Assembly (NCBI GenBank): GCA_000469685.2 | Contig: LS997567.1 | Location: 34,872,505 to 34,936,504, forward strand | DNA length: 64,000 bases | Origin: Haemonchus contortus | Lineage: Eukaryota > Nematoda > Chromadorea > Rhabditida > Trichostrongylidae | Direction of reading: 5' to 3' | Part shown: piece by piece, positions 1 to 10,608 of the stretch | How positions within the stretch are numbered: position 1 is the first letter of the stretch | Layout of the letters: the number at the start of each line of letters is the position of its first letter | Translations under genes and position numbers: made by a program | The notes under the pieces: generated by a model | Told to the model about the DNA's origin: nothing | Database searches by the model: none | The model's input: the letters and a program-made list of their open reading frames with translations, nothing else

Positions 1-597
1 ATTATGAAACTCGTCCAACCACTTTTTCCTCTTTTTTTCGGCCGTTCATTTTTCTTTTTTTTCGCTGTTTTTAGCGTTTTATGCTTTACCATTGTCCTAG
101 TGTAGGCCTTACCTATCACTATCTCTGAAATACCGGATACTCATAAATTATCCTGAACTGTGCCTTTAAGTAAATGTTCTCTGCTAGGAGAAAGCAATTA
201 TCTTTCTACTTAACCGTGATGCTTACACTTGTCCATTATTTGGAAAAATCTCGCTATTTCCTTCCGAAACCAGATACATTCCACTAGAGCTTTGAAAAAA
301 TGAAAAATCTGCAAGGAACTTCTTGATAAATTACTACTCGGCCACTATATCAAGAAGTTCCTTGCAGATTTTTCTCACCCTCTGCAGTAAGGTAATAAAG
401 CCCTTATTATGTATTATAACGCGTGCATAGCCCAAGTGGTAATTTATATCAAGAAGTTCCCTACAGATTGCAGACTGCAGATATGTCGACGACCTCTTGT
501 CTACGATGGAGCCATTCAGCAGAATGTTGGATTATCAGAGTAAGATAGTCCTCTCTAGATTTAACGCTGAACTGTTGAGAGTATCACGTTCGACATA
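1..597. other. Intergenic, no gene seen
   Basis: AT-rich sequence upstream of the first mariner. No ORF with recognisable content was found. The only structure is the inverted repeat at 302-374 and a third partial copy of its arm at about 446-469. Confidence 0.6.
302..374. repeat. 27 bp perfect inverted repeat with a third partial copy
   Basis: Positions 302-328 are the exact reverse complement of 348-374, with a 19 nt spacer. A related copy of the right arm with mismatches lies at about 446-469. The transcript would form a long hairpin. It could be a small foldback element; no target duplication was identified. Confidence 0.85.
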
Positions 598-1861
598 TTA
601 GGTTGTTCGGAAAGGAATGCGCGTTGACTTTGTCCATATATTTCTCCACTACTAAAGAAGATTTTGCTGAACAGTTTTGTCTATCAGAAAGAGCTTCTCA
701 TTGCGCATCTTTTGATATATTTTTGGCTATGTCTACTTTGTTTTTTTCTCAGAAAAAAAGTTGAAAAGGTGCTCGGCCAAAAATCCCTTTTGCGTCCTTC
801 CATGTGGTACAACTTCAAGCAAGGAAAATCGGCTGCTGAATCTCATCGTGCCATATCTGAAGTATACGGCGACGAAGCCCTGTTAGAAAGCCAGGGTCGA
901 CGATGGTATCAGCGTTTCAAAAACGGTAATGAAAGCTTGGAGGACGAAGAACATGGAAGTCGGCCTCAATTCGTCGATAACCAAGTCTTGAAGACCGTCA
1001 TCAAATTGGATCCACACTAAACCACTAGAGGACTTTCAGTACACTTTGGCTGCTCGAACTCTACCATCCATGAGCATTCGATGGCGATTGGGAAGACGAA
1101 CAGGTGCGGGAAATGGGTGCCGCCTCAGCTGAGCGACGCCAACAAGGCAACACGAGTGGCAATGGCAGGAATCCTTCTTCGTCGGTCAAAGAACAGTGGT
1201 TTTTTCAACTCTATTACTACTTATGATGAAAAGTGGATCTGTTTCGGCAATACAACACGAAAAAGACAGTGGTTAGATGCCGGTGACACTCCAAAACCCA
1301 CTCCGAAATTGGATATACACGGCAGAAAAGTAGTGCTCTGTGTTTGGTGGAACAGCAAAGGTTGAGTTTAGTTTGAAGTCTTGAATTCGGGTCAAACGGT
1401 TACGGCGGACATTTTCGAAGATCAGAGGAACCGCGTGGATCAAGCACTGCGTCGTCAAGGTGTCGAAACGACGTCGACAAAATTCCTCCTCTCCAACGCT
1501 CCTCCACATGATGCGAAAACCACCTTGGAAAAAAATGGACGAATTGGGCTGGGAAGTACTGCCTCATCCGCCATACAGCCCAGGTTTCGCACCATCCGAT
1601 TACCATTTGTTCCGGTCAATGCAGCACTCCTTGGCCGTGAGAAAATTCAAAACCCGCGAAAAAGTCCAACTCAGGGTGTTCAACTACTTTGAGTTGCAGC
1701 CGGGCGAGTTCTTCAGAAGAAGAATCCATTCTTTGCGTAAACGTAGGCAACAAGTCATTGGTAGTAATGGAAAATATCTTTTGAATTGATCTTGTTTAGT
1801 TTCGTTTTTATAATGAAAAATTTTTTGAGCTCAAACGAGCATTCCTTTCCGAACAACCTAA
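598..1861 (+). mobile_element. mariner transposon, inactivated
   Basis: A 1264 bp element flanked by TA at 596-597 and 1862-1863. Its terminal inverted repeats start TTAGGTTGTTCGG and match perfectly for 23 bp. It carries a mariner transposase in fragments (separate entry). Length and TA duplication fit the mariner family. Confidence 0.93.
664..1789 (+). pseudogene. mariner transposase pseudogene
   Basis: Cut-and-paste DNA transposase. The N-terminal helix-turn-helix region (WYNFKQGKSAAE) reads from about 800 to a TAA stop at 1018-1020. The same frame resumes with the first catalytic aspartate in TYDEKW (about 1222-1240), meets TGA at 1363-1365, then continues to about 1530. There a run of A marks a shift to the next frame, which carries SPGFAPSDYHLF with the third aspartate. 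The second catalytic block reads LLSNAPPH, so one residue and the aspartate of the usual HDNA-type block are missing. Two stops, a frameshift and a lost catalytic residue make it dead. Confidence 0.9.
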
Positions 1862-2688
1862 TATTTCATTTTATATTAGTGGTTGATTATAGCTCCGTCC
1901 ACTACAAAAACTTGGCCACCCTTTTTTAAGTGCTCCGAACCATTTTGTCCTCATTCTAGAAAGTTTTTGAAGAGATGAGTTTTTAGACCTAGCCCCGCTT
2001 TCCTGTGCCAGCTCCGCCCACTTCGAGGACCAAATCACATTTGTTTCGATACCTTTAACCACTTCTTTCCCGTGTCTGGAACGATTCTGAAGGAATTTAT
2101 GGAATTTTGATCCTAGCTCCACCCACTTTTATGCCAATCCCGCCCGCTTCGAGGATTTGACCACATTTGTTCCATTACCTCTAACAACTTTTTTCCCGCA
2201 TTCTAAAACTTTTCCGAATGAAGTTACATTCATTGTAAAAAGTAGCTTTCACCTCAACGCATGCCCCACCCATCGTGGGCGGGGCTTCGCTATGCCTACG
2301 CATGCCCTCCACCCAGATCTTGCTCACCCTTTTTATTTTTCTTTTGCTGGCCTCCGCCTTCGTTGGATCGAGTTATGAATCTCCGTAGAAAGTACGCTCA
2401 ATGCGAGAACGCTCCGCCCATCCCCGGTAAGTTTCCTCTATTTTAATTGATGACCTGTCACTCACCTTTGCCCATTTTTTCTCGTCGGCGCGTTATGAAA
2501 CCTAGTTAATAACCTTTTGCTCATGACACCGCCCACTCGTGTCATGCCCCGCCCCTTCAGGGCGGAGCTCCGTTGAGCTCACATGTGCTCTGTTGGTCTT
2601 TTCCCATGCCCAACCCATCACGATTCTTACCCGAGTTCTGCAGGTGCTTCTTCAATTATTATCGAATCCTACTTACTATAAAGCGCCT
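1862..2688. repeat. Degenerate C-rich repeat tract
   Basis: Several imperfect repeats of a unit containing GCTCCGCCCACTT, about 100-150 bp apart, mixed with runs such as CATTTGTTCC and TTTTTCCCGC. No gene is visible. It leads directly into the microsatellite and satellite. Confidence 0.5.
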
Positions 2689-2689
2689 A

Positions 2690-2729
<40 letters not shown>

Positions 2730-2740
2730 GTCTGCCTGCC

Positions 2741-2804
<64 letters not shown>
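2689..2804. repeat. TGTC tetranucleotide microsatellite
   Basis: About 116 bp of almost pure TCTG/TGTC repeats with a few interruptions (TATC, TGCC). ORFs through it encode only CLSV repeats and are not genes. Confidence 0.97.
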
Positions 2805-5800
2805 AGAGTTCCCATCTCCCTTCCAGATTTCACGCTCTAACTTCAAAGGCGCCACTACCGCGCATGCTACACTTTCAATGGGCAAAATTCAGTCCTGGTA
2901 CCTCCCATTATTGTTCCCATCCTGCGACTTGTGCTCCATCAAAATTTCTACATTCTATCTCTGAACTAGACAATTGTTCAGATCCATTGGACGGAATTCA
3001 GTCCTCTCACCTGCCAGCAGAATTCTCATCTCATTTTCGGATTTCACTCTCGAACCTCAAAGGCGCCATTTTCGGAAACCCTACACCTCCGTTGGGCAGA
3101 ATTCAGTCCTGTCATCTCCCATTATTGTTCCCATCCTACGACTTGCACTCCATCAATATTTCTACATTCTATCTCTGAACTAACAAATTGTTCACATCCC
3201 CAACAAGGTTCTACATTCTCTCCATGAACTAACAAACTATTCACGTCCGCAAGGCAGAATTCACTCCTGGCATCTACCAGTAGAGTTCCCATCTCCCATC
3301 TCGATTTCACTCTCTAAAATCAAAGGCACCACTACCGCGCACGCTTCACCTCCTCCGGGCAGAATTCAGTCCTGCCACCTCCTACTATTGTTCCCATCCT
3401 GCGACTTGTACTCCAACAAATTTCTACATTCTCTCCCTGAAGTAACAAACTATTCACGTCCGCAAGGCAGAATTCATTCCTTCACCTACCAGTAGAGTTC
3501 CCATCTCCCATCTGGATTTCACTCTCTAACCTCAAAGGCACCACTACCGCGCTCGCTACATCTCCTCTGGCCAGAATTCAATCCTGTCACCTCCAATTAT
3601 TGTCTACATCCTGCGACTTGTGCTTCATCAAAATTTCTACATCCTATCTCTGCAGGATCAATTCTGCGCACGCTACACCTCCTCTAGGCAGAATTCAGTT
3701 ATGTCTCCTCCCATTATTGTTCCCATCCTGCGACTTGTACTCCAACAAAGTTTCTACATTCTATCTCAGAACTAACAAATTGTTCACATCCGTAGGGCAG
3801 AATTCAATCCTGTCACCTCCCGTTATTGTTCGCATCCTGCAACTTGTGCTCCATCAAAATTTCTAAATTCTATCCCTGAACTAGCAACTGTTCACATCCG
3901 TTGAGCAGATTTCAATCCTGTCACCTAAGAGTCGAGTTCCCATCTCCCTTCCATATTTCACGCTCTAACTTCAAAGGCGCCACTACCGCGCATGCTACAA
4001 TTTCAATGGGCAAAATTCAGTCCTGGTACCTCCCATTATTGTTCCCATCCTGCGACTTGTACTCCATCACAATTTCTACATTATATCCCTGAACTAGCAA
4101 TTGTTCACATCCGTTGAGCAGATTTCAATCCTGTCACCTAAGAGTCGAGTTCCCATCTCCCTTCCAGATTTTACGCTCTAACTTCGAAGGCGCCACTACC
4201 GCGCATGCTACACCTCCTCTGGTCAAAATTCTATCCTGTCACCTCCCATTATTATTCCCATCCTGCGGCTTGTACTCCAACAAAGTTTCTACATCCTGTC
4301 TCTGAACTAACAAATTGTTCACATCCGTAGGGCAGAATTCAGTCCTGTCACCTCCCATTATTGTTCCCATCCTGCGATTTGTGCTCCATAAAAATTTCTA
4401 CATTCTATCTCTGAACTAGATAACTGTTCACATCCGTTGAGCAGATTTCAATCCTGTCACCTAAGAGTCGAGTTCCCATCTCCCTTCTGGATTTCACTCT
4501 CTAACCTCAAAAGCGCCACTATCGCCACGCTACACCTCCTCCGGGCAGAATTCAGTCCTGCCACCTCCCACTATTGTTCACATCCTGCTACTTGTGCTTC
4601 ATCAAAATTTCTACATTCTATCTCTGCAGGATCAATTTTGCGCACGCTACACCTCCTCTAGGCAGAATTCAGTTATGTCTCCTCCCATTATTGTTTACAT
4701 CCTGCGACTTGTACTCCATCAGAATTTCTACATTCTATCTCTGAACTAACAAACTATTCACGTCCGCAAGCCAGAATTCACTCCTTCACCTACCAGTAGA
4801 GTTCCCATCTCCCTTCCAGATTTCACGCTCTAACTTCAAAGGCGCCACTACCGCGCATGCACCACTTTCAATGGGCAAAATTCGGTCCCGCCCCCCCCCC
4901 CCGATATTGTTCCCATCCTGCGATTTGTGCTCCATAAAAATTTCTACCTTCTATCTCTGAACTAGATAACTGTTCACATCCGTTGAGCAGATTTCAATCC
5001 TGTCACCTAGGAGTCGAGTTCCCATCTCCCTTCTGGATTTCACTCTCTAACCTCAAAAGCGCCACTATCGCCACGCTACATCTCTTCTGGGCAGAATTCA
5101 ATCTTGTCACCTCCCATTATTGTTCTCATCCTGCGACTTGTGCTCCATCAAAATTTCTACATTCTGTCTCTGAACTAGACAATTGTTCATATCCATTGGG
5201 CGAAATTCAGTCCTGTCACCTGCAAGCAGAGTTCTCATCTCATTTTCGGATTTCACTCTCGAACCTCAAAGGCGCCACTACCGCGCATGCTACAGCTCCT
5301 CTGGGCAAAATTCTATCCTGTCACCTCCCATTATTGTTCCCATCCTGCGACTTGTACTCCATCAGAATTTCTACATTCTATCTCTGAACTAACAAACTAT
5401 TCACGTCCGCAAGGCAGAATTCACTCCTTCACCCACCAGTAGAGTTCCCATCTCCCTTCCAGATTTCACGCTCTAACTTCAAAGGCGCCACTACCGCGCA
5501 TGCACCACTTTTATTGGGCAAAATTCAGTCCTGGTACCTCCCATTATTGTTCCCATCCTGCGATTTGTGCTCCATAAAAATTTCTACCTTCTATCTCTGA
5601 ACTAGATAACTGTTCACATCCGTTGAGCAGATTTCAATCCTGTCTCCTAGGAGTCGAGTTCCCATCTCCCTTCTGGATTTCACTCTCTAACCTCAAAAGC
5701 GCCACTATCGCCACGCTACATCTCTTCTGGGCAGAATTCAATCTTGTCACCTCCCATTATTGTTCTCATCCTGCGACTTGTGCTCCATCAAAATTTCTAC

Positions 5801-6241
5801 ATTCTGTCTCTGAACTAGACAATTGTTCATATCCATTGGGCGAAATTCAGTCCTGTCACCTGCAAGCAGAGTTCTCATCTCATTTTCGGATTTCACTCTC
5901 TAACCTCAAAAGCGCCACTATCGCCACGCTACATCTCTTCTGGGCAGAATTCAATCTTGTCACCTCCCATTATTGTTCTCATCCTGCGACTTGTGCTCCA
6001 TCAAAATTTCTACATTCTATCTCTGAACTAACAAACTATTCACGTCCGCAAGGCAGAATTCACTCCTTCACCTACCAGTAGAGTTCCCATCTCCCTTCCA
6101 GATTTCACGCTCTAACTTCAAAGGCGCCACTACCGCGCACGCTACACCTCCTCTAGGCAGAATCCATTTATGTCTCCTCCCATTATTGTTTACATCCTGC
6201 GACTTGTACTCCATCGGAATCTCTTCATTCTATCTCTGAAC
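2805..6241. repeat. Composite satellite array, block 1
   Basis: A tandem array. Conserved landmarks include AGAGTTCCCATCTCCC, GGCGCCACTACCGCGC and CACCTCCCATTATTGTTC. The last landmark recurs at spacings of about 106-119 bp or 211-216 bp, so the array mixes a short unit (about 107 bp) and a long unit (about 212 bp, the short one plus a segment starting AGAGTTCCC). Many open frames (HLPLLFPSCDL-type) are by-products of the repeat. The last ten bases (6232-6241) are the left target duplication of the RTE element. Confidence 0.93.
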
Positions 6242-6246
6242 CCTAC

Positions 6247-6290
6247 GGATCTCCTTCACTGAGGGTTCTCTCTCACTGAAGGATCCCAGC
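6247..6290 (+). other. 5'-end hairpin of the RTE element
   Basis: GGATCTCCTTCA near the element's first base pairs with TGAAGGATCC about 25 nt later, with one bulged T. Both arms are kept in the decayed second copy near 34998-35039, while the loop differs. Inference: a structured 5' UTR, possibly for processing or translation. A self-cleaving ribozyme was considered but cannot be shown here. Confidence 0.45.
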
Positions 6291-6324
6291 CGGTTAGTGA
6301 CGAGGCTACGTAGGGCGTCCCCAG

Positions 6325-6783
6325 GTGACGAATGAGGGAATAAATCGCCGAGCAAAAGTCACCGGTACTTGCCCAGAGACGCAGGTGGATCCAGCGGATG
6401 GACTCCTTGATTCTGCTGTGCTGGTCGATATACCTTCTGTTCTTCGCAGGCGATCCACGCATACGTGTGTGGATAGTCTGTGGGTGCAGTTGGTATCCTG
6501 CCCATCGACTCGGCCAAAAGCTTGCATTCTGGTGACGAACAAGTCACGCTGGGAAGTATTTGGGAGGCGATTCGGGGCCGCCTCCAAAAACAAAGCCCCT
6601 TGTCCACTTCGGAATAGCCTGGCAAGCCCCCGGAGTCAATAGCCCCCACGTCAGAGCCTGGCAAGCCGCACGTTGGGTATTTTCACGCCAAAAACAGTAA
6701 CAGAAATGGGCCTCATTCCCCTGAACCTGAGGGAGCCCCCAATACGGCAGCGTTGGGTAGGACCGCTCGGGAGAGGCTGCTAA
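6325..6783 (+). pseudogene. RTE upstream ORF1, one stop in this copy
   Basis: A short reading frame upstream of the EN-RT ORF, starting [16 protein letters not shown]. It runs 105 codons to TAG at 6640-6642, then continues in the same frame to TAA at 6781-6783. The second copy (minus strand, 34957-34538) keeps the same start and reads through that stop to give about 139 codons. This suggests the frame once coded for a protein. RTE elements are known to carry a short, poorly understood ORF1 before ORF2. No domain is recognised. Confidence 0.55.
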
Positions 6784-6827
6784 AATCTCACGGCCAAAAC
6801 AGGCTGCCCAAAAGGAGAAGGACTAAG

Positions 6828-9665
6828 ATGGCGATCTGTACTTTCAACGCACGGACGCTTGCATCGGAAGCGTGTATAGAAGACCTGATGATGCAAGCTA
6901 GGAAGATCAAGTACGACGTCATCGGACTGACCGAGACGAGAAGGCATCGCCCGCTGCACGCTGTGTTTGAGACTGGAGAAGAACTGTTCCTGGGAACATG
7001 CGACAGTAGAGGCGTCGGCGGCGTAGGTGTCCTCGTCAACACGCACTTGGCCATGAACATCGATTCGTACGAAAGCTTAACAACCCGAATCGGACGTTTG
7101 CGATTAAGAAGATGTGGTCCAATCCCAGCTCTAACCATCTTCGTTGCTTACGCACCAACATCGAGCTACGAGGAAGAGGAGTTGGAAGCGTTTTATATGG
7201 ATCTGGAGAGGCTCTACAGAGAAGACCACACTTTCTTCAAGGTCATCGTCGGTGATTTTAACGCCAAGATTGGCCCCAGAAGAACGACTGAAGAACTTCA
7301 CATCGGGACTCACGGAGTAGAATGGAATGAGCAGGGTGAAAGGCTGTCCGAGTTTATCATGTCGACCCACACCATCCATGGTAACTCGCAGTTTCAGAAG
7401 CCCTCTCATTTAAGATGGACATGGGAGTCACCTGGTGGACAGTTCCATAATGAAATAGACCACATCATCTTCAATCGAAGATTTTGCCTGACCGACGTCG
7501 CTGTTGTTCCGAAGTTCTACACGGGATCGGACCATCGTCTCCTCCGCGCTAGATTCCGCTTCTCAGTGCGTGGGGAGAGAGCTATGAAGTTTCGGAAACG
7601 AAGCCCCAAGACCTCCATCAACTGGGACCACTTCGCTTCCCTTGCGAGTAAGTGGGAGGATTCCGTTATCGACAACATCGACGAAGAATACAACCGGCTC
7701 GTCGAACATCTTCACGATAGTGCTACGAAAGCAGAGAGTCTACAAGAAGCCAAGAGACGACTCTCCTCGAAGACTCTCGAGCTGATACGCCAGCGTGGAA
7801 TCGCGCGAGCCACAGGCAATTATCAACAAACGTCCGAACTTGCGAAGCTATGCAGAGAAGCGATAAAGGAAGATCTGAAAGAGAGAAGAGCAGCAGTCAT
7901 GGACGAAGCCGCCGAGGCCGGAAAGAGCATACGCAAAGCCCGACGGAGCTTCGCCAATTACAAGACCAAGATGACCTCCCTTCGTCGTCCTGACGGAACC
8001 GTTACTGCATCACGGAGGGCAATGGAGAAGGTCATCTACGACTTCTACTCGGATCTCTTCGACAGCCACGTCTACCTGCCTACTCACCATCTTAGGCAAG
8101 ACGAATATATCGCTCCTTCGGTTCTCCCTTCCGAAATACGACATGCCATCACGTCGATGAAGAACTGTACAGCGCCCGGTCCCGATAGGATCAAACCAGA
8201 ACATCTGAAGAGTATGCCTCCGGTCATCATCAAAACTCTGGCTAGGCTCTTCACACGGTACCTGTCGGAATGCAAAGTGCCCACATCGTGGAAAACTAGC
8301 AAGACTGTGTTGCTGTACAAAAAGGGAGATCCAGACGATATTGGCAACTATCGCCCAATCTGCCTGCTGTCCGTAATCTACAAGCTTTTCACTCGTGTCA
8401 TCCTAAACAGGATCGGCAGAACGTTAGATGAAGGACAGCCATGCGAGCAAGCAGGGTTTCGGAGAGGGTTCAGTACAATCGATCATATCCACACCCTAAC
8501 AAGGCTCATTGAAGTATCGCGAGAGTACAAAATGCCGCTATGTCTTACGTTCATCGATTTAAAGAAAGCCTTTGATACCGTCGAGACAGAAGCGGTAATT
8601 GAAGCCCTCAGTAACCAGGGTGTTCCTACGCAATACATAAGGATGCTTCGTGAGCTCTACGATAACTTCACGACCAGGATTTCACCATTCTATAAGGAAG
8701 TCATTGTCAACGTGAAGAGAGGTGTTCGGCAAGGCGATACTATTTCGCCCAAACTTTTTAGTGCCGCCCTCGAGAATATCATGCGTCATTTGGAATGGGA
8801 AGACTTGGGAGTGAAGGTCGACGGCCGCTTCCTACATCACCTCCGCTTTGCAGACGACATCGTGCTTATAACACCGAACATCGAGCAGGCGGAACGAATG
8901 CTGGCCGAGTTTGATAGTGCTTGTGGAAAGATCGGCTTGAGGCTGAACCTAACGAAGACGATGTTCATGAGAAACGGACTGGTACCTGATGCTCCTTTCA
9001 CGTTAAACGGAACGAATATCTCCGAATGCTCTAGCTATGTGTATCTAGGTCGGGAAGTCAACATGATGAACGACCTAGCTCCAGAGCTGTGCAGAAGGAA
9101 ACGCGCCGCGTGGGGAGCATTTAAGAATATCGAGGGAGTAGTGAAGAAGACAAAGAACATCCGGCTCCGCGCTCACCTTTTCGACACTGCTGTCCTTCCT
9201 GCTTTGACGTACGCCTCGGAGACCTGGACTCTACGAAAGCAGGATGAGCATGCTGTCAGCGTTCAAGGCGCTTTGGAAAGAACGATGCTCGGAATTTCCC
9301 TATACACGCAAGTGCAGAAGGGAATCCGGAGTTCTGAGCTCCGTCACCGAACGAAGATCAGGGATGCCGTTGATTACGCCAAGAAATCGAAGATCAGGTG
9401 GGCCGGACACGTTATGCGATATAGTGATGACCGTTGGACCAGGGCGGTTACTGACTGGATCCCTCGGGACATCAAACGAACTCCAGGAAGGCCGCCAACG
9501 AGTTGGTCAGACTTCTTCACGAAAGCTCTAAACGAAAGGAATGTTGCACCTCGTGTCCCTGAAGCGAGAACGATTCACTGGACCACTCTGGCTCGTGACA
9601 GGGACGAATGGAGACGTTACTGGCGCCCGCTCGAGGAAGTCGATGATCAACGGGACGACAGGTGA
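6828..9665 (+). CDS. RTE endonuclease-reverse transcriptase (ORF2)
   Basis: An intact 945-codon ORF. It would nick target DNA and prime cDNA synthesis from element RNA. The N-terminal apurinic-like endonuclease (residues about 1-240) has [21 protein letters not shown] and [10 protein letters not shown]. The central reverse transcriptase has [58 protein letters not shown] and [10 protein letters not shown], with the catalytic FADD near residues 674-677. The C-terminal region contains IRWAGHVMR and TPGRPPTSW, typical of RTE proteins. I chose ATG 6828 because it begins at the endonuclease start (MAICTFNA); the frame is open upstream from TTG 6753. No stop or frameshift is present, so it may be functional. 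Confidence 0.95.
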   Translation: MAICTFNARTLASEACIEDLMMQARKIKYDVIGLTETRRHRPLHAVFETGEELFLGTCDSRGVGGVGVLVNTHLAMNIDSYESLTTRIGRLRLRRCGPIPALTIFVAYAPTSSYEEEELEAFYMDLERLYREDHTFFKVIVGDFNAKIGPRRTTEELHIGTHGVEWNEQGERLSEFIMSTHTIHGNSQFQKPSHLRWTWESPGGQFHNEIDHIIFNRRFCLTDVAVVPKFYTGSDHRLLRARFRFSVRGERAMKFRKRSPKTSINWDHFASLASKWEDSVIDNIDEEYNRLVEHLHDSATKAESLQEAKRRLSSKTLELIRQRGIARATGNYQQTSELAKLCREAIKEDLKERRAAVMDEAAEAGKSIRKARRSFANYKTKMTSLRRPDGTVTASRRAMEKVIYDFYSDLFDSHVYLPTHHLRQDEYIAPSVLPSEIRHAITSMKNCTAPGPDRIKPEHLKSMPPVIIKTLARLFTRYLSECKVPTSWKTSKTVLLYKKGDPDDIGNYRPICLLSVIYKLFTRVILNRIGRTLDEGQPCEQAGFRRGFSTIDHIHTLTRLIEVSREYKMPLCLTFIDLKKAFDTVETEAVIEALSNQGVPTQYIRMLRELYDNFTTRISPFYKEVIVNVKRGVRQGDTISPKLFSAALENIMRHLEWEDLGVKVDGRFLHHLRFADDIVLITPNIEQAERMLAEFDSACGKIGLRLNLTKTMFMRNGLVPDAPFTLNGTNISECSSYVYLGREVNMMNDLAPELCRRKRAAWGAFKNIEGVVKKTKNIRLRAHLFDTAVLPALTYASETWTLRKQDEHAVSVQGALERTMLGISLYTQVQKGIRSSELRHRTKIRDAVDYAKKSKIRWAGHVMRYSDDRWTRAVTDWIPRDIKRTPGRPPTSWSDFFTKALNERNVAPRVPEARTIHWTTLARDRDEWRRYWRPLEEVDDQRDDR

Positions 9666-9683
9666 TACAGGTGATCTCTGAAC

Positions 9684-10608
9684 TAACAAACTATTCACGT
9701 CCGCAAAGCAGAATTCACTCCTTCACCTACCAGTAGAGTTCCCATCTCCCTTCCAGATTTCACGCTCTAACTTCAAAGGCGCCACTACCGCGCATGCTAC
9801 ACCCCCTCTGGGCAAAATTCTATCCTGTCACCTCCCATTATTGTTCCCATCCTGCAACTTGTGCTCTGTCAAAATTTTTACATTCTATTTCTGAACTAGA
9901 TAACTGTTCACATCCGTTGAGCAGATTTCAATCCTGTCACCTAGGAGTCGAGTTCCCATCTCCCTTCTGGATTTCACTCTCTAACCTCAAAAGCGCCACT
10001 ATCGCCACGCTACACCTCCTCTGGGCAAAATTCTATCCTGTCACCTCCCATTATTGTTCCCATCCTGCAACTTGTGCTCTGTCAAAATTTTTACATTCTA
10101 TTTCTGAACTAGATAACTGTTCACATCCGTTGAGCAGATTTCATTCCTGTCAAATACCAGTAGAGTTCCCATCTCCCTTCCAGATTTCACGCTTTAACTT
10201 CGAAGGCGCCACTACCGCGCCTGCTACACCTCCTCTGGGCAAAATTCTATCCTGTCACCTCCCATTATTGTTCACATCCTACGACTTCCACTCCATCGTA
10301 TTTCTACATTCTATCTCTGAACTAACACATTGTTACCATCCGTAGGGCAGAATTCTATCCTGTCACCTCCCATTATTGTTCACATCCTGCGACTTGTGCT
10401 TCATCAAAATTTCTACATTCTATCTCTGCAGGATCAATTTTGCGCACGCTACACCTCCTCTAGGCAGAATCCAGTTATGTCTCCTCCCATTATTGTTTAC
10501 ATCCTGCGACTTGTACTCCATCGGAATTTCTACATTCTATCTCTGAACTAACAAACTATTCACGTCCGCAAGGCAGAATTCATTCCTGTCACCTGCTAGC
10601 AGAGTTCC
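9684..10608. repeat. Composite satellite array, block 2
   Basis: The same satellite as block 1, resuming directly after the RTE target duplication. It ends with the 18 bp duplication (10591-10608) of the second retrotransposon. One 210 bp-scale segment is repeated almost exactly around 9800-10130. Confidence 0.93.

Larger units (their letters stand above)
6242..9673 (+). mobile_element. RTE-type non-LTR retrotransposon, full length
   Basis: The element interrupts the satellite and is flanked by a 10 bp duplication, ATCTCTGAAC, at 6232-6241 and 9674-9683. It has no LTR and no poly(A). It ends in a short repeated tail (ACAGGTGAT twice), as is usual for RTE elements. A 5' hairpin and a short upstream ORF precede one long endonuclease-RT ORF. 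A decayed second copy lies antisense at 31631-35041. Confidence 0.95.

Noticed and set aside
302..374. CRISPR-like repeat
   Set aside because: Inverted rather than regularly spaced direct repeats, in a eukaryotic genome.
2539..6081. Many ORFs of 60-200 codons (CLSV repeats and HLPLLFPSCDL-type proteins)
   Set aside because: They translate the microsatellite and the satellite unit, repeat the same peptides and have no start or splice context.
6256..6664. Minus-strand ORFs opposite the RTE 5' region
   Set aside because: They are shadows of the element's plus-strand ORF1 with no known motif.
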